Source of the DNA: Dactylorhiza incarnata
Lineage: Eukaryota; Streptophyta; Magnoliopsida; Asparagales; Orchidaceae
Length of the DNA: 64,000 nt
Direction: 5' to 3'
Assembly (NCBI GenBank): GCA_033032865.1
Contig: JAWHQI010000065.1
Coordinates: forward strand, 2,294,001 to 2,358,000
The position numbers were made by a program, and so were the translations under genes. Within the stretch, counting starts at the first letter, position 1. The number at the start of each line of letters is the position of its first letter. Of the stretch, positions 9,091 to 19,999 are shown piece by piece. The notes beneath the pieces were generated by a model. That model saw nothing but the letters and a program-made list of their open reading frames with translations, was not told the DNA's origin and ran no database searches.

Positions 9091-10566
9091 TCCACTGAGG
9101 TGCATGATGACCATCAGGGCCCGTTCCCAGGACATTTCACCACGTCGGAATTAGACGCTCTCCGCCGTCTTCTGCACTCTCAGTCTGACTCTTCCCAGAG
9201 TGGTACCTCTACTTCTTTTGCTACTGCTGTTCTGCTCCGTGCCAATACTGCTGCCACTTCTCAGTCTGGGTGGATTATCGACTCCGAAGCCACCGATCAC
9301 ATGAACGGCTCCTCCTTAGGTTTTTCCTCTTACACTCCCTTGTCAGGTAAGGACATAGTGATTTCTGCTAATGGTACTTTGTCTCCCATTGTCGGGAAAG
9401 GAACCATCTCCTGTTCCCCCTCTCTTTCTCTTTCGCCTGTCTTACATGTCCCTTCTTTTCCTCGAAATCTTTTGTATATTAGCAATCTTACTTGGTCACT
9501 TAACTGCTCGGTAACATTCTTTCCTGATTCTTGTGTTTTTCAGGAACTGGGTACGGAGAAGACCATTGGCACTGGTAGGAACCGCGTCGGCTTATACTAT
9601 CTGGTTGCCCCTCCTCCGTCTCTGGCACTCTCCTCTTCTGCTGCTACTGCTGCGGATGCTCGACGCTGGCACTTGCGCCTTGGGCATCCTTCTTCCGTCT
9701 ATCTCTCAAAAATGTTTTCTGCTCTATCGCATATTATTAAAACTTTAAAATGTGATGTGTGTGCTATGTCCAAACATGTTCGACATTCGTTGTCCCATGT
9801 TTCTTCTCCTAGTGCTACCCCTTTTTGCTATTATACATTCTGATGTTTGAGGACCTTCCCCTGTTGTTTCTTTAAATGACTATCGTTGGTTTGTTACCTT
9901 TATAGATTATTTTTCTCGCACTACACGGGTTTACCTTTTAAAAAAAATGAAGTGTTTCCTGTTTTTCAAACCTTCCATAGAATGGTTCAAACCCAGTTCG
10001 ATGCTACTATTCGTATTCTTTGTAGTGATAATGGGGGGGGGGGGGGGGGGGAATATGATGATCGTGGAGCGTTTGGATCATATCTCACGAGTCATGGAAT
10101 TATCCCCCAAACTACTTGTGTCTACACCTCCACCCAAAATGGTGTAGCGGAACGAAAAAACAGGCATCTTCTTGATGTTGCCCGATGCCTTCTCCATACC
10201 ATGCATCTCCCAAAATCATATTGGGGTGATGATATCCTAACAACTACTCATCTTATCAATCATCTTCCCTCACGAGTTCTCGACTTTTCTACCCCTCTCG
10301 CCCGTCTCTCTACGACCTCCACTGTTCATACTGCTCATCTTCCACCTCGTGTGTTCGGGTGTGTTTGTTTTGTTCATATCCATCAGCCTCAGCATGACAA
10401 GCTTGACCCTTGGGCTCTTCGGTGTGTCTTCCTTGGTTATTCTTCTACCACTAAGGGGTATCAGTGCAACCATCCCCCTTCCGGACGTGTCTACTGTACC
10501 ATAATGGACGTGACGTTCCATGAGGAGGAATCCTACTTTGTCGATTTGCCTCACTCCGTTCGTTAG
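9091..10566 (+). pseudogene. Element B protease and integrase
   Basis: The protease motif is IIDSEATDHM near 9274-9303; the usual DSGA reads DSEA, a change at the active-site loop. GAG-pre-integrase follows (LRLGHPSS, CDVCAMSKH). Integrase begins at about 9830. Two opposite frameshifts, near 9820 (T run) and 9945 (A run), put the segment with the first catalytic Asp out of frame. The second Asp (CSDNG) and Glu (NGVAERKN) are kept. Directly after CSDN is a 19-G run. A single TAG at 10564-10566 separates this from RT in the same frame. Confidence 0.87.
10033..10051 (+). repeat. G19 homopolymer inside integrase
   Basis: Nineteen G directly follow the catalytic-Asp codon context (SDN). Translated, it adds Gly residues and ends in GAA (Glu), so the frame is kept. 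Confidence 0.9.
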
Positions 10567-12498
10567 GGGGAGATTGTGGCCATCGACTCGGGTCCTCTAC
10601 CTCTGACGTTCTGTGAGGAGCCAGCCGCCCCTCCTACGCCTACCACTTCTACTTCCCCTTTACCTACATTTCCTACGTCACCTATACCTACATCGTTTTC
10701 CCCGACATACCAACATATGCCCCTTATCTCTCCTTTTCCTCATATATATCGTCGTCGGCAAACAGGTGAACAGTCCTCTGTGGTTCCGTCATTGCCAGTG
10801 TCGTCTTTGGACTCAGATTCTGATGCTGACCTGTATGGTCCCCTTGCAATGCTACGAGGTAAGGCTGGGTGTACCGATCACCCTATCTCAAATCATGTTG
10901 CTTATGGTCACCTTTCACAGCCCCATCAGGGTTTTATATCCCCCTTGTTTATGATCACTATCCCTAAGACGTGGCAGGAAGCTGTTGGAATTCCGACATG
11001 GGCTCATGCAATGGAGAAGGAAATGTCCGCCTTGGAAAAAAATCACACATGGGACGTCTCCCCTCTTCCTCCTGAAAAGAAAGTTGTTGGCTCCAAATGG
11101 GTGTTCTCTATTAAACAAAATCAGGTTGGAAAAATTGAGCGGTACAAAGTCCGCTTGGTGGCTCGCGGTTACACTCAGACTCAGGGATTTGACTACCAGG
11201 AGACCTTTGCCCCTGTTGCGAAAATGGACACCATTCGTGTTATCCTATCTTGTGCAGCATGCTTGGGATGGAATCTACATCAACTGGATGTCAAAAATGT
11301 CTTCCTGCATGGTGACCTCGATGAAGAGGTCTACATGACCTTTCCCCCTGGATTTGTGAAGAAGGGGCAAGAAAGCCTTGTCTGTCGCCTGAGGAAGTCC
11401 CTATATGGGTTGAAACAGTCCCTCAGGGCTTGGTTTGGCAGGTTTCACAAGGCCATGATTAAGTTTGGATACCAACATGGATATTCCGATCATACCCTGT
11501 TTGTCAGGAAGAATGAAGGGAAGATTGTCGTCCTTATTGTTTATGTGGATGACATCGTGATCACCGGTGATGACTCAGATGAAGTCTCGAGGCTGAAAGC
11601 CCTCCTGTCTGCAGAATTTGAAGTAAAGGACCTGGGAAGACTCCGATATTTTCTGGGAATTGAAGTGACTCGCTCTGATCAGGGCATCTTCATCTCACAA
11701 CGTAAGTATGTGTTAGATTTGTTAACTGAGACTGGGATGCTTGGGTGTGCTCCTGCTAACACCCCTATGGAGGAAAACCATAGGATCGATAAGGACATTG
11801 ATGGAGACCGCACGGATGTTGCTAGTTACCAGAGATTGGTGGGCAGACTGTTATACCTTTCACACACACGTCCTGACATCACATATGCAGTTGGAATCCT
11901 AAGAAGGTATATGCATGCCCCCAGAATCAGACATCAGGATGCTGCATACCGTGTCCTTTGTTACTTAAAGAAGGCTCCGGGTCGGGGTCTGATGTTTTCA
12001 AAGAACAATCTTTTGAAGATTGATGTCTTTACTGACGCCGATTGGACAGGGTGCCGTGATGACAGAAAATCTACAACAGGATATTGCACTTTCGTTGGTG
12101 GAAATTTAGTCACATGGCGTAGCAAGAAACAAAATGTGGTAGCTAGATCTAGTGCTGAAGCCGAGTATCGGTCTATGTCGCAAGGCCTCTGCGAAGGATT
12201 ATGGCCGCGCACCTTATTGAAAGACCTGGACCTTCAGATTGATACTCCTATCTCCCTGTTCTGTGACAACAAGGCCGCTATCAGTATTGCTCATAATCCA
12301 GTTCAGCATGACAGAATAAAGCATGTCGAAGTTGACCTTCATTTCATCAAAGACCACATAGAAAAAGGAAATTTAGTTACCCCATTTGTTCAATCTAGAG
12401 ATCAATTGGCTGATGTCTTCACCAAGAGCTTGGGGAGTGATGTCTTTACTGATGATATCCATAGACTTGGAATGACCGACATCTACCGTTCGACTTGA
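10567..12498 (+). pseudogene. Element B reverse transcriptase and RNase H
   Basis: About 640 codons are open to the stop at 12496-12498. A Pro/Ser/Thr-rich linker comes first. RT begins at about 11095 (WVFSIKQNQVGK) and contains VARGYTQTQGFDY, LYGLKQS and the catalytic YVDD at 11542-11553. RNase H holds DADWTGCRDDRKSTTGY, SSAEAEYRSM and CDNKAAISIAH, with the acidic residues present. It copies the element RNA into DNA inside the particle. The domain is nearly intact. It has no ATG of its own and depended on the upstream frame, which is broken. Confidence 0.92.
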
Positions 12499-12505
12499 GG
12501 GGGAG

Positions 12506-12655
12506 AGTTGGATTCAAGTCCTGTTTTTATGTTTAATTGTATTTTACCCGCATAAGGGTATTTCGGTCCGCCTCTGTATTTTACCCTTACTTTATATATA
12601 TGAGTATAGGGTTAGTATTATACAGAAGTGATTTTGGTCTTTTTTGTCTTCAACT
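12506..12655 (+). repeat. Element B 3' LTR
   Basis: It is preceded by the polypurine tract GAGGGGGAG (12497-12505). It has the same AGTTGGATTC...TTCAACT ends as the 5' copy and is followed by the ATCTC duplication (12656-12660). Confidence 0.92.
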
Positions 12656-13397
12656 ATCTCCCCCCGCGAGCCGCGACATTTGCTCTTCACAACCACGACA
12701 GATCCCTTCCTGTGGCCCTATCAACGGCGACGAAGAAGAAGAACCTCCTAAAGGTAGGTTTCCTTCTCCCGTGGCCTATTTGGTTGTTCTTCTTCCTTCT
12801 TCTCTACCTATCTCTGACAGCTAAGTTCTTCTTTTGATAGATGATTGTATTTTTCACATTTGCAGGCTGGATTTGGCACGTTTTTAGGATATTTTCACGT
12901 TTGCAGTAGACTCCGGAGAAACTCCGGACATCATATTGAACTAAGCTTCAGTGGGAAACATGTCACCATGGCACTAAAAATGGAGAAAACTGACCAACAG
13001 GATCAACCTCATTGTTTCGAATGAAGCTAGAACAATGTGATCATGAAAATATTGCTTGTCCAACTGTGAAAAGTGGGAAATTTTAATTCTTTTTTTTCGA
13101 ATTAAAATGTGAAAGGAAAGAAATAAGAAATGACATATTGTACCATTCCAGTGTTGTAGTCAGGTAGTTTCAAATGGCATATTTTATCAAAATTTTAGTT
13201 GCCCATTTGTAATTAACTGTGCAGTTGGTAAGTTGAGTCAATACATGCATTATTATCATCTTAAATTCATCCAAATGGTGTATTATATGAGATTCTAAGA
13301 TACTATAAGTAGTGTTCTTTGGAATGATTGAAGACAAAGCATAGATGTTTTCAGTGTTGCTGAATGATCAGAATTTGTTTATAATAAAGAGAGCTTA
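12656..13397. other. Non-coding sequence between elements B and K
   Basis: No gene can be supported. Around 12695-12755 an open stretch rich in Glu ends at a possible splice donor (AAAGGTAGG) without a start codon. It could be part of an old 5' exon cut by element B. Confidence 0.35.
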
Positions 13398-13841
13398 TGT
13401 AAGACCCCTTTTTTATGCTACAAAACCGGGTCTTATGCCCAGAATCACCATTTTGCGGTGGCACCAACTCTCGGGAAGGTCGTTACTACAAAACGCCGAT
13501 CCTGCCGGCCATATCGATCACAGAAGAAGAAAAGTATAAACAAACAAATGAAAGTTCAAGCCCACAAATCACATGTTATTTATATAAGTGTCCACATGGC
13601 ATAACTAAAATAAAAGAGGTTACAATAATAAAAGGGCTCATTCACTGTACATCATGTCCTCACTACAAGATCACTCGCGGAAGCTAACTACTAATTACTC
13701 ACTCACTGATCCTGAAACTGATGCTCATATGCTAGACTGTCCCGCCTCCATCTGCACCGGCCTCTGGTGCTGCTGCGTCTCCTCGGTCCCCTAAAATGAT
13801 ATGGTCCATCGACCGTTAGTCAAAAAGACTAAGCCTCGTTT

Positions 13842-13869
<28 letters not shown>
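13842..13869. repeat. C28 homopolymer in K LTR
   Basis: Twenty-eight C in a row. The matching place in the other LTR (about 20449-20460) reads CCCCCCACCCC, so the tract grew in this copy or shrank in that one. Confidence 0.9.
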
Positions 13870-13872
<3 letters not shown>

Positions 13873-14714
13873 ATCCATCCCCCAGTGGCCCTAGGCACCG
13901 AGCGGGAGGACGAAGAGGAGGACATCAAGGGGTATAAACAAAGCAGATGGCGTGACCTAGCTACAGGAACTACTACCACTACACAGGTGTGTATATATAA
14001 TTAAAGCAGTAAATAAAGCATAATAAAGAGCATGTAAAGGACAGTAAGTAAGAGTAGAAAAGTAACCTTTGTTTTATAGGAATGGTCATACAAACCTATA
14101 GACCAAGGGGTCGTTTAGCAAGGCATATCGTATAAAATGTCTCATATCGATTTATACGATAGGGGTAGGGGTTGAAATGCAATGCTTATGTCATGATATG
14201 CAGAGTTATGCAGTTTATGCTATGTTCATACAAGTGCAACTCACACACTTCGACTCTATGCGCACAGACCTTTAGTTCCCCCTTTTTGGAGCTAGCAAGA
14301 CTCCCAGGATACTCCCGTAGTGGCAAAATGAAGTGGTGGATTGGTCCTCGCCCACCTTTATGTTGGTATTTACATTACCTGACCTAAACCTATCGTACGC
14401 CTCAACGCAAAACCGCGGAGCATCTGTGTACTCTTACTGGCTGGACCACCAGATTTTTCATGGCTAAGTGCAAATCCACACTTGCCGAGTCAGCGTATCG
14501 ACGTCGGTGTGAACGACCGTAAATACCGAAGACCCACTACCTTTATGCAAATGCAAACATGTTTACCATCTATCTCTGAGCCATAAGCTCCTCGGGCTAA
14601 CCTGCCCGTCACCATAACCTTCCGAACCACCGGCTCGCCGGACCAACCCGTTCACACCTATAACCACCGAGCCTACCGCTCGTAAGACCAAACCAACTAA
14701 CCTCTCGTAACCAC

Positions 14715-14747
<33 letters not shown>
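14715..14747. repeat. (GT)n microsatellite in K LTR
   Basis: About 16 GT units; the other LTR has only a few units with interruptions near 21287-21302. Confidence 0.9.
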
Positions 14748-14749
<2 letters not shown>

Positions 14750-16515
14750 TATTAAGTTAATCTTGTACATCAAACAAGTGATTAATCAAGTGGCTTTATC
14801 AAACCCAAGACTTCTAAAATTTCTACTATATGTCATGGTTAGCATCTTGAGCGTTTACACCATATCTCAGCCCATTCGAAATAATCATGATATCTATTTA
14901 CAGCACAATAATTTTATAACATAATATTGACAAATCACATCAAGCATATATCCGAAAATTATGAAATTTAAGAGGGGTGTCAACATTGTCATCAAACATT
15001 TATCTACCAATTCCAAACAGCTTCCGATAAACAAAACCAGGTAAATCACCAAAATACTATGAATCTGTACGCATACCTCGCCGCACACTAAACAGATTAT
15101 TTACCAATAACTAATATAAATTACACGATTCTAAGTGTTGATCGAACAACGTTCGGTCATCTTCTTCCTCCAGCCTGGGGCAGTGATTTGCCCGACCTGG
15201 AGTCTAATAAAACTCCCACATCAGCCACCTTATTTCTTGTCCGACCATCCAACACCACCGCCCCTTTCTCGTATATGAGGTGCATCGACGGGCGGCGAAT
15301 CGGTGACCGGAATAAATAATCAGAACACATATTTCAGCCATCCCTCCATGGCTTGCTCTCAAATCAACTCAATTGTGTTCGACATCTCACCTAGTTTGAT
15401 CTAAGAAACTAGCACCAAGGGAGAGGGGAGGAAGCTCACCGAGTGTCTAAAGTTTCACATCATCTTGATGAGATTTGACCACCTAATTCCATCATGTGCA
15501 CTTTTGACCTAGTTTAACCTTGTTTGACCAAACTTGGGTTAACTAATTAGCCAACCAAATCAGTCCCAATTGGGCTGAAATTTTTACCTGTGTCATATCA
15601 TGACCCCAAGGACCTCCCACCAAAATTTGGAGGAGATTGGATGCCATTAGACCCTAAAATTAATTAATATATGGTTTATTAAATTTTTACAAAAACCTTA
15701 GGAAAATGCCCTCCAAAAATTCCCATTTTTGGATATGTTAAGGGTGTAGGTATAAGCAGCCTACGTTTCAAATTTCAAGCCAATATCATTATCCCATTAA
15801 AAGTTATTTAAGAAATAGCGGTTGTCCCACCTTACGGACCAGCCCCGCCAAAATGGCTATACAGGGAGCTACAATGCTCCTTTTGGACTGAAACAAATTC
15901 TAAATTAAAGTACAGACCAAGGGCTACATCTTCGGTGTTGGCCACTTTTTCATCAGGGGCAGCAAGTATTTTCTATAATTATTTCTAACTACTGCCAGTA
16001 AAGGGAAAGAAATAGGAATATTAAATATATCACTACATAACTTGCATAGATCTTAAAGCACAAACGAAGGGCATCCCTTCACCTTCTCCAATCAGCCAAC
16101 GACCACGGTTGGCCCGTCTTGTAGCAACTTGGGAGGTGATTTCCCGACCACCTAGACGCTTTCTCGGTCGGCCAATGCCTCCACCACCTCCGTTGAGGTG
16201 GCGGCCGGCGATGTACGGTGGTTGGCCGGCCGGAGGCGGTCGGAATCAGAAATTTTAACGAGGGAAGAAAGCTTGATCACAAGCTTCCGACCATGCCGAT
16301 TCAAGACCAATTGGCCCCTAATCTAGCGGCCAAAATGATAAGATCTACCCACTAAGAAATAAACGAGAGGGGAGGACCTGAATTGCGTCTTGTAGTCATG
16401 TCGATCGCCGGTCTGCCATGGTTGGTCGAGAGCTCTTGGGTGTCATGCCGGTAGGTGCCTAGATATGAGAATTCTTCTATAAAATGGGGGAAACTCATTC
16501 CCTCCACCCCTTGAG

Positions 16516-17010
16516 CCCTTTTATAGAGTCAAATCCTGGTGGGGGGAAGATGAAGCTTGGGATTCCTCCATTAGCACCATTCATGATGAAAATTTCGGCC
16601 ATCTCCAAAGGTCACTCATTTCACCCTCCTTAAAGGTTGGAAAAACTCTTAATATTCTTCTAATTGATAGGGGGAATGAACCATCATCAATTGGGAGGAC
16701 TTTTGGACTCCCTTGGCCATGAATTTGGCCAGCAAAATGAGTCCCAACCGTCTCCCGTTGATTTAGCTACCGCCGGCGCTAGTGCTAGCGCCAGCGTTAG
16801 CCCCTCGGCGGCGTAACGCTTGCCGGTTCGGCAACCGTCAGGCGCTACCGCCACCGCTAGCGCCTGCTCTAGCACTAGCGTCTGCGTTAGCACTAGCGCC
16901 TGTGCTAGCGATTCGACGGTATTTGGTTCATCTCAGCGGTTCAGTGTTCGTCTCAGCGGTTCACCTAAACCACCACTACCGCCAGGGCTAGCCACTAACG
17001 TCGGCGATAG
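16516..17010 (-). promoter_or_regulatory. K LTR U3: CGCTAGCG-type palindrome array and TATA box
   Basis: On the minus strand, a TATA box TCTATAAAAGGG lies at 16527-16516. Upstream of it in transcription sense, 16766-17010 is packed with GCTAGCGCC, AGCGCTAG-like and GCGTTAGC motifs. The same array occurs in the other LTR at 30030-30255. The position suits U3 enhancer sites; function is inferred. Confidence 0.55.
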
Positions 17011-17289
17011 CGCCGTATTCAATATACCCCTTTCTTTTTATGGTTGGGTAATTGAGGTACCACGAGGGTACCCCTTTACTGGGTTAGACACGTCATGGTG
17101 GGGTCATGGGTCACGACGATGCCCTAAGGACAACCTTAGGCTTGGTAACTAGAAATCACTATCCGCAGACCATGGCGATTTTCGCCACAAGCCTAAGCTC
17201 TTATGTTCGCTTTGTGCATCCTAGGGTTTTGCCATGACCTAGTCATGACAAAACCGTCATAGGGGTCTAGTCGTTTGGGGGATGTTACA

Positions 17290-18060
17290 AATCCGAATAA
17301 ACAAAAAATAATAATTTCGTCCTCTAAATTCAGGTTAGGCTTGTGGGATTCTCACTGAGAGTAACCGAACGTAACATCCCCTAAGAATTGAAGTTATTCC
17401 TGACTCGAAGAGCACCGACTATCTCAGCTACATCAGTTCTAGTGGATCCCAGGTGTGTTCCTCCTGTCCATGAATTTACCACATGACTTTTACCTATGGA
17501 ACCTTCTTGTGCCGCAAGACCCCCATCTTCGTGCCATCTATCCTGACCGGCTTCTCACAAACTGATTGGTCATAATTTACTGGCCCATATGTAATAGATA
17601 TCTGCTGCTCCAGCCGTAGTAGAGCCCTCCTAAGGGAGGACACGTGGAAGACGTTATGCAAACCTGCTACCTCCAGGGGTAGCTCTAGTCTATAAGCCAA
17701 CAAGCCGATCCATTCCAGGATCCTGTAGAGCCCCATTCATCTTAGACTGAGCTTTTTCCGCCCGCGTACCCGCGAGACTCCATGCATCAGACGTATCTTC
17801 AGGGATACCCGGTCTCCAACCTAGAACTCTACTGCACGATGTCGCGCATCGTAATGCTTGGCCTGCCTATTCTGGGCTTCCAGCATCCTAACTCAAATCA
17901 GCCGCACCTGAGCATCCGTGCCCTTCAAAAATTCAAAGCCGAGTGTCTTAACATCCTCATCCTGGGAACACCACGATAATGGACAAACATCTCATCAAAT
18001 CCCATCAAACTCCCACGGGAGCGTCCTTCCGACCCGGGGTGGCCCTAGCTACCTTGGTCA
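17290..18060 (-). pseudogene. Element K gypsy integrase C-terminal remnant
   Basis: The open part 17494-17736 encodes AYRLELPLEVAGLHNVFHVS and PVRIDGTKMG, the conserved end of gypsy integrases. In the same sense upstream (17750-18000) come FQVGDRVSLK-like and GVSRVRGRKKLS-like residues with stops. The catalytic DDE core and RT are absent. It lies next to the 3' LTR, as expected for the end of pol. Confidence 0.75.
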
Positions 18061-19980
18061 ATTTATCCTCGATGTTCTAAATAACTTATGCCCGGAGTGG
18101 GGATGTGGTAACATTTGTGTGAGATCTATAGTTATATCCTCGAGCTTCCACTCTAACTTAGGCGTGAATGTGGCTGTTCTCCAAAGACTTTTGTACTTGG
18201 CCTTCACTAGTCAACAAATCTCACCGTGCATCACGAACCTATGACGTCTTTCTTTATTCCGGGGAATTACACGCTCCGGAATACACCATTTTTTCGGTGA
18301 CTAAAGCTCTTGTTTATATGGGTAGACAACGCTTCTATAAAGTTTTCTCCGCATGTTTAGGTTCTTATTCCTTCAATTACGTCCGAGTGATCAATCATCT
18401 CCACTCTACAATTTATCCAGTTCTTACCACTGGTGGAACTTATCAGCTCATCAAGCGTCCCAATAATCTTCTTCTTACTTAAGGGGGTGCATTTGTGAAT
18501 CTTATGAACATATGTTAACCAACCAACACTAGTATCAATGTTTGTAAGATGACTCGCAATCACTTTCTATGTGGAGTTGGATTCACAAGTCAATTTCATC
18601 AAGGAAATATCATCACGTTTATTTCACCAAATTTCTATCACTTCCACATATGCTAGTCTTGATTACTTTCGGATGGTCCAAAGTAAGATAAACTTAGATC
18701 GTTCTTATCATAGTAAACTCAAACACTAGATTCTAAATCAAATAAGTCATCGTCTAAGATCTCTGGTTATTCATCATCATAGCTCCCAAGGTATAAAGAG
18801 TTATTATTATAGTTGAAATTTTCTACCATTATAGGGTGTGATTTTTAATAAATCGTAAGTTGATCACCTCCGAATACCCCAAGTCACAAGAACTTCAAGT
18901 ATAACTACAACTTGTAAGACCTAGTTTCCGTCCATAACTTCTAGAATGGGACATCGACATCCCTAATTGATTAGTCCTTGCGATTTTAAATTTCCAATGA
19001 TTCAACTAAGGTCAAGTTGTTGTTCGATCAATGATGTCTATCCATTGTCCTGGAAATACTACAGATCATTATTCCGAACATACTGTTACACCATCTCATC
19101 ATTGCCCGAGTAACGTTGAATAAGATCGACCTCAAAATCACTATGTTCACGACACAAAATTTTCTAACTTAGGTCTAAGGGAAACTCATGTCAGTGACTA
19201 ATTTGCCCAATAAACAAAAGGGTAAGCCCCCAATAAACAAAAGATAAGCCTCAATAAATAAAAGGTAAGCCATTATCTATTTTGGGCTAAGAATCTTCAA
19301 TATCACCATGTTATATTCGTCCCAAGTATGCAAACAATCCTTTGGGCACACAACCTTAGACTTTGAGTTCTATCTTGAGACTTGTTGGTATACTCCATAC
19401 ATTAGACTCTTCAAAGCACCTTCTACGACAACCTTATCAGGGTCAACATGTGACCCAATCCCAAACGGGTCTCTTCTAAACTTGAATTCTTATCTGACCC
19501 TCGGTGTCTGTCGTGGTGGTTGTCTCAATGTAATCATGTCATCTGTACGAGGGTTGAGTCTACGAGTCCTGTACCATTCTGCTTATGTGTCAATCTCTCT
19601 TTCTCTAGCCTCTTTGGTGTATCCTTGTACCTTCACCAAAGTTATGCCTGCGGTCTATTTCAAACTAGGGCATGGTATATATTGTCATGGTAAGTCACGT
19701 GTCCTAGTGGAGTTTAAATCTAACTCATTGACTAAAGGACTATCTAAAGAGATCTTTGTAGCCGAAGGTATTCCCTACTGGGGGCAGGGTTCGCCGCAGG
19801 CTACAAAAGAAAACTTGTCACTCGTAAGGAGATTTGTCTAACAAACAAAACAGTTAAAAGTGGACTTTTCATGTGATTTCCCCATATGGGCACACCATTG
19901 TTTCCGCTGCTTAGTTTGTCCTCAAACTAAACTCGCGTGGGGTGTCCCAGGGTTTGTGGACTTCTTTTCTTCGGATCGAG
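18061..19980. other. Element K interior without recognisable genes
   Basis: Nearly 2 kb of moderately AT-rich sequence. A 177-codon frame (19308-19841, plus) has no recognised domain and runs against the element's sense. I regard this as eroded gag/pol or non-coding interior. Confidence 0.45.
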
Positions 19981-19984
19981 GTTC

Positions 19985-19996
19985 CCTCTGATACCA
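19985..19996 (-). other. Element K primer-binding site
   Basis: The minus strand reads TGGTATCAGAGG, a tRNA-Met-type primer site, three bases inside the LTR edge at 20000. It proves the minus orientation. Confidence 0.88.
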
Positions 19997-19999
19997 GTT

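Larger units (their letters stand above)
7428..12655 (+). mobile_element. Copia retrotransposon B, complete but inactive (5.2 kb)
   Basis: Both LTRs, a primer-binding site, gag, protease, integrase, RT, RNase H and a polypurine tract are present in copia order. The duplication ATCTC flanks it on both sides. The LTRs (144 and 150 bp) differ by about six substitutions and three small indels by eye. Gag-pol runs from 8149 to 12498 and is broken by several stops and a compensating pair of frameshifts in integrase. Confidence 0.93.
13398..17289 (-). repeat. Element K 3' LTR (3892 bp)
   Basis: On the plus strand it starts TGTAAGACC and ends GATGTTACA, a TGTAA/TTACA inverted terminus. It matches 20000-22852 plus 29568-30491 along nearly its whole length with scattered substitutions. 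It includes a C28 run, a GT microsatellite and a palindrome array that the other copy has in shorter or altered form. Open frames inside are short and not conserved between copies. Confidence 0.9.

Noticed and set aside
12690..12760. Host exon with Glu-rich peptide and donor-like site
   Set aside because: No start codon, no acceptor or partner exon, and it is too short to support.
14718..15088. Small frames in K's LTR matching 21291-21643
   Set aside because: They match only because the LTR is duplicated; frame ends differ and there is no domain.
19308..19841. 177-aa plus-strand frame in element K
   Set aside because: Opposite to the element's sense, no recognised motif, no supporting context.
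19985..19996. tRNA gene fragments near TGGTATCAGAG matches
   Set aside because: All such matches (also 3848, 7572, 24771, 33825, 36941, 53170) are short primer-binding sites beside LTRs without cloverleaf sequence.
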